Source: Streptomyces spongiae (GTDB lineage: Bacteria > Actinomycetota > Actinomycetes > Streptomycetales > Streptomycetaceae). Taken from it: DNA of 36,199 nucleotides. Position numbers and translations under genes: made by a program. The DNA lies in NCBI RefSeq assembly GCF_009377185.1, contig NZ_VJZC01000043.1, forward strand, positions 1 through 36,199, given 5' to 3'. Below, in pieces: positions 34,440 through 36,199 of this stretch. Positions within the stretch are counted from its first letter, which is position 1, and each line of letters begins with the position of its first letter. Below the pieces are notes generated by a model. It had not been told where the DNA came from and made no database searches. It worked only from the letters and a program-made list of their open reading frames with translations.

Positions 34440-35159
34440 ATGTACGACCCCACAGTCGCCCGGCTCACCTACCGGGCCCTGCTCGGCCGCCGTCGGGCCC
34501 TCATCCTCGGCGCGCTGCCCCTGCTGCTGATCGTGATCTCGGTGGCCGTGCGCGGCTTCAGCGGGGCAGACGACCAAGTGGCCGCGGACGTGCTCGGCGG
34601 GTTCGCGCTCGCCACGATGGTGCCGATCATCGGTGTCATCGCGGGAACTGGTGCGATCGGACCCGAGATTGACGACGGTTCGGTGGTGTACCTGCTGTCC
34701 AAGCCCGTGAAGCGGCCGACGATCATCTTCACCAAACTGATCGTGGCGATAGCCGTGACCATGGTCTTCTCGGCGGTTCCGACCCTCGTCGCGGGCCTGA
34801 TCCTCAATGGCAACGGCCAGCAGATAGCGGTCGCGTACACGGTGGCGGCCCTGGTCGCGTCGATCGCGTACGCGGCGGTCTTCCTCCTGCTGGGCACCGT
34901 GACACGGCACGCGGTCGTCTTCGGTCTCGTCTACGCGCTCGTCTGGGAGGCCCTCTTCGGCTCCCTGGTGTCCGGTGCGCGCACGCTCAGTGTCCAGCAG
35001 TGGGCCCTGGCGGTCGCTCAGAAGGTCGCGGGCGGGGATCTCGTCACCTCGGACGTCGGGCTGCCGACCGCGGTGATCCTGCTGGCCGCGGTCACCGCGG
35101 GAGCGACCTGGTACGCGGGCCAGAAGCTGCGGACGCTGAAGCTGGCCGGGGAGGAGTGA
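34440..35159 (+). CDS. ABC-2 permease, second pair
   Basis: 239-residue permease with about six TM segments (LILGALPLLLIVISVAV, ATMVPIIGVIAGTGAIG, IIFTKLIVAIAVTMVFSAVP and others). The phrase GPEIDDGSVVYLLSKPVKRPTI is typical of ABC-2 permeases that face their ATPase. ATG 34440 lies 10 bp after the second ATPase, with TAGGAGG at the stop/start junction as ribosome site. It closes the four-gene operon. Confidence 0.88.
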   Translation: MYDPTVARLTYRALLGRRRALILGALPLLLIVISVAVRGFSGADDQVAADVLGGFALATMVPIIGVIAGTGAIGPEIDDGSVVYLLSKPVKRPTIIFTKLIVAIAVTMVFSAVPTLVAGLILNGNGQQIAVAYTVAALVASIAYAAVFLLLGTVTRHAVVFGLVYALVWEALFGSLVSGARTLSVQQWALAVAQKVAGGDLVTSDVGLPTAVILLAAVTAGATWYAGQKLRTLKLAGEE

Positions 35160-35184
35160 CCGGACGCCCGGGGGTCTCCCGGTC

Positions 35185-35190
35185 TTGACA
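35185..35190 (+). promoter_or_regulatory. possible -35 box of the small charged protein gene
   Basis: An exact TTGACA lies 60 bp before the start of the gene at 35251. No -10 box with good spacing can be named, so this is only a hint that the gene has its own promoter rather than being the fifth operon gene. Confidence 0.25.
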
Positions 35191-35250
35191 GTGGCTTCAC
35201 ACGTGTCCGGGCACACTGGGCAAAGGGGATGGACGACCAGGAGGACGGGG

Positions 35251-35508
35251 ATGGCAGCGGAGGATCCGCAGAGCGAGGCCGAGGGGGCCAATGGGGCCGG
35301 CGCCGGGTCCGGTGACGTCTGGGACGACGTGGAGCTGGACGAGGACTTCATACGTTCCGCGGAGACGTCCGAGCCGTCCGCGCGGGCCCGGATGCTCGCC
35401 GCCCGCTGGCGCAACCAGGCCCCCGATCCTCAGCCCTGGCGGTCCGACGAACCGCCCGCGGGCTGGTTCTTCAGTAAGGCCCGCCGACGGAAGTGGCGCC
35501 GCCGGTAG
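35251..35508 (+). CDS. small conserved-looking charged protein, function unknown
   Basis: 85-residue soluble protein, acidic in the first half (AAEDPQSEAEG, DVWDDVELDEDFI) and very basic at the end (FSKARRRKWRRR). It has a central Ala/Arg-rich helix (ARARMLAARWRNQ) and a PWRSDEPPAGWFFSK segment. I do not recognise a domain. The ATG is set by GGAGGACGGGG directly upstream, and the codon use is like the neighbours, so it is probably real. The charged ends suggest binding to protein or nucleic acid, but this is not shown. Confidence 0.75.
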   Translation: MAAEDPQSEAEGANGAGAGSGDVWDDVELDEDFIRSAETSEPSARARMLAARWRNQAPDPQPWRSDEPPAGWFFSKARRRKWRRR

Positions 35509-35843
35509 ACCCCCGTTCAGGCCGGGCCACGGGTGGCTTGCGTGGCTGAGCTCTGGTCGGCTGAGCCTCGGCCCTGGTGGGTCGAGCGGGCGATCTGTGC
35601 CGAGTGGGTCGACCTGGGCCGGGCACGTCGGCCGGTAGCTTTGGGCCGCTGAGTGGCGTTTTATTCGGTGGCGTCCGACTTGGTGCACCAGGCACAGTGG
35701 AGCTGTCCCCGATGCCGGTGTGAGCCGGCGGCACGATCTGGGAGCGGGGTCAGACGCCTCCGTGCGTCAGGCTCCCGGCAGGGCAGCCCGCGGTGGGTTC
35801 CGGAGAGCCACCTCTCCGTCGAGCCCGTCCCGCATGGGGAGCT

Positions 35844-35897
35844 GCCCGGGGCGGCCGCTTCGAGCGCGCGATCCCGCGCGGGCCGCCCCACCCGGGC
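35844..35897. repeat. long inverted repeat GCCCGGG..GCGGCC / GGCCGC..CCCGGGC
   Basis: Arms at 35844-35856 and 35881-35897 pair over about 13 bp with a small bulge. The GC-rich loop itself contains CGCGCGATCCCGCGCG. It may be a terminator or a remnant of a mobile element. Confidence 0.5.
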
Positions 35898-35905
35898 ATT
35901 GCCTC

Positions 35906-35939
35906 GGTGGCTCGGTGGACTCGGATCCGCCGAGCCACC
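35906..35939. repeat. inverted repeat GGTGGCTCGG / CCGAGCCACC
   Basis: Perfect 10-bp arms with a 14-nt loop, directly after the previous hairpin. No T-tract follows. Confidence 0.6.
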
Positions 35940-35984
35940 CAGGTGTCTCCCACCGCCCGGCACCCACCGCGTCCTGTCAGGTAT

Positions 35985-36025
35985 GCGGGTGGGTGACAAG
36001 CTGGGCACGCGGGTGGGCGACAAGC
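35985..36025. repeat. direct repeat GCGGGTGGGYGACAAGC, period 24
   Basis: Two 17-bp copies (35985-36001 and 36009-36025) differ at one base. The period is a multiple of three, but I see no gene to which it belongs. Confidence 0.65.
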
Positions 36026-36111
36026 ACGCGTCGCCTCCGTCAACACACCTGACCGAGGTCCGGGTTCGGGCCCGCAGCGTGGTGGTCTCCTCCAGGCGCC
36101 CGGCCGCCTAG

Positions 36112-36199
36112 GGCCTGTCGTTTGGATCACGCCGGCTTCGGCCCAGGGCTCCTTGTGACCGCAGATGTGCGTGCCAAGCCCCGCGGCCCAGGCGTGATC
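36112..36199. mobile_element. possible IS end or small decayed element, cut by window edge
   Basis: GGCCTGTCGTTTGGATCACGCC begins near 36114, and GATCACGCC (36125-36133) is repeated inverted as GGCGTGATC at the last nine bases (36191-36199). From memory, CTGTCGTTTGGATCA-like sequences occur at ends of IS-related elements in Streptomyces. No transposase frame is present inside, and the outer part of the right arm lies beyond the window. Confidence 0.35.

Larger units (their letters stand above)
35509..36199. other. 691-bp right end without a convincing gene, rich in repeats
   Basis: Several frames are open, as expected for such high GC, but none has a ribosome site plus recognisable protein. 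The sequence contains two large hairpins (35844-35897 and 35906-35939), a 24-bp-period direct repeat (35985-36025) and an IS-like inverted repeat at the very end. It looks like decayed mobile-element or structured DNA rather than coding sequence. Confidence 0.5.

Noticed and set aside
35661..36023. 120-codon open frame on the minus strand at the right end
   Set aside because: No ribosome site and no recognisable domain; low-complexity Pro/Arg/Gly composition is typical of spurious frames at this GC content.

Overview
This window is a stretch of Streptomyces chromosome from the conserved core close to the replication origin. The DNA is GC-rich with strong third-position GC bias. It encodes SsgA and its activator SsgR (actinomycete sporulation), contains six copies of the actinobacterial ParB site parS, and carries Streptomyces-type DnaA boxes (TTGTCCACA). 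From memory, the gene order ssgR-ssgA-thiC ... hisC-cydA-cydB-cydCD matches the S. coelicolor region a few tens of kb from oriC. parS sites lie only in the left 21 kb, which suggests that oriC is to the left.

Layout. 0-1.6 kb: a two-domain GNAT acetyltransferase and an N-terminally truncated HAD phosphatase remnant that begins at a parS. 2.0-7.1 kb: a flavohemoglobin, a NUDIX hydrolase, a LysR regulator with the rare TTA (bldA) codon, and a holin-like membrane protein / low-Mr protein phosphatase / cystathionine gamma-lyase operon. 7.2-9.6 kb: a cupin, a small membrane protein, then ssgR and ssgA. 9.7-13.2 kb: a YibE/F membrane protein with a His/Gly-rich tail, divergent from thiC, whose leader is a TPP riboswitch with a parS built into a peripheral stem. 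13.4-16.9 kb: a two-helix membrane protein, a PPP-type metallophosphoesterase and a LacI regulator. 17.2-24.8 kb: an aminotransferase and the cytochrome bd locus cydA-cydB-cydCD, with a Rex operator in front of cydA and three parS sites at the cydB/cydCD junction. 25-31.3 kb: an M23 peptidase, a HAD phosphatase, a luciferase-like oxidoreductase, RNA 2'-phosphotransferase (kptA), a MerR regulator and an EphD-like hydrolase-dehydrogenase fusion. A compact DnaA-box cluster lies between kptA and the MerR gene. 31.6-35.2 kb: a four-gene operon of two ABC ATPase/permease pairs, then a small charged protein. The last ~690 bp hold no convincing gene but are rich in inverted and direct repeats and end in an IS-like inverted repeat.

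The genes are mostly housekeeping: respiration under low oxygen (cyd, Rex), NO detoxification (flavohemoglobin), thiamine synthesis, sulfur amino acids and cell division/sporulation. The most interesting layer is the chromosome-maintenance code written over them. parS sites overlap the start codon of cydCD, the start of the HAD remnant and the thiC riboswitch, and a DnaA-box cluster beside an AT-rich tract lies away from oriC. I see no CRISPR array, prophage, tRNA or rRNA. I do not see a complete undescribed defence or biosynthetic system; the candidate novelties are these overlapping DNA elements.
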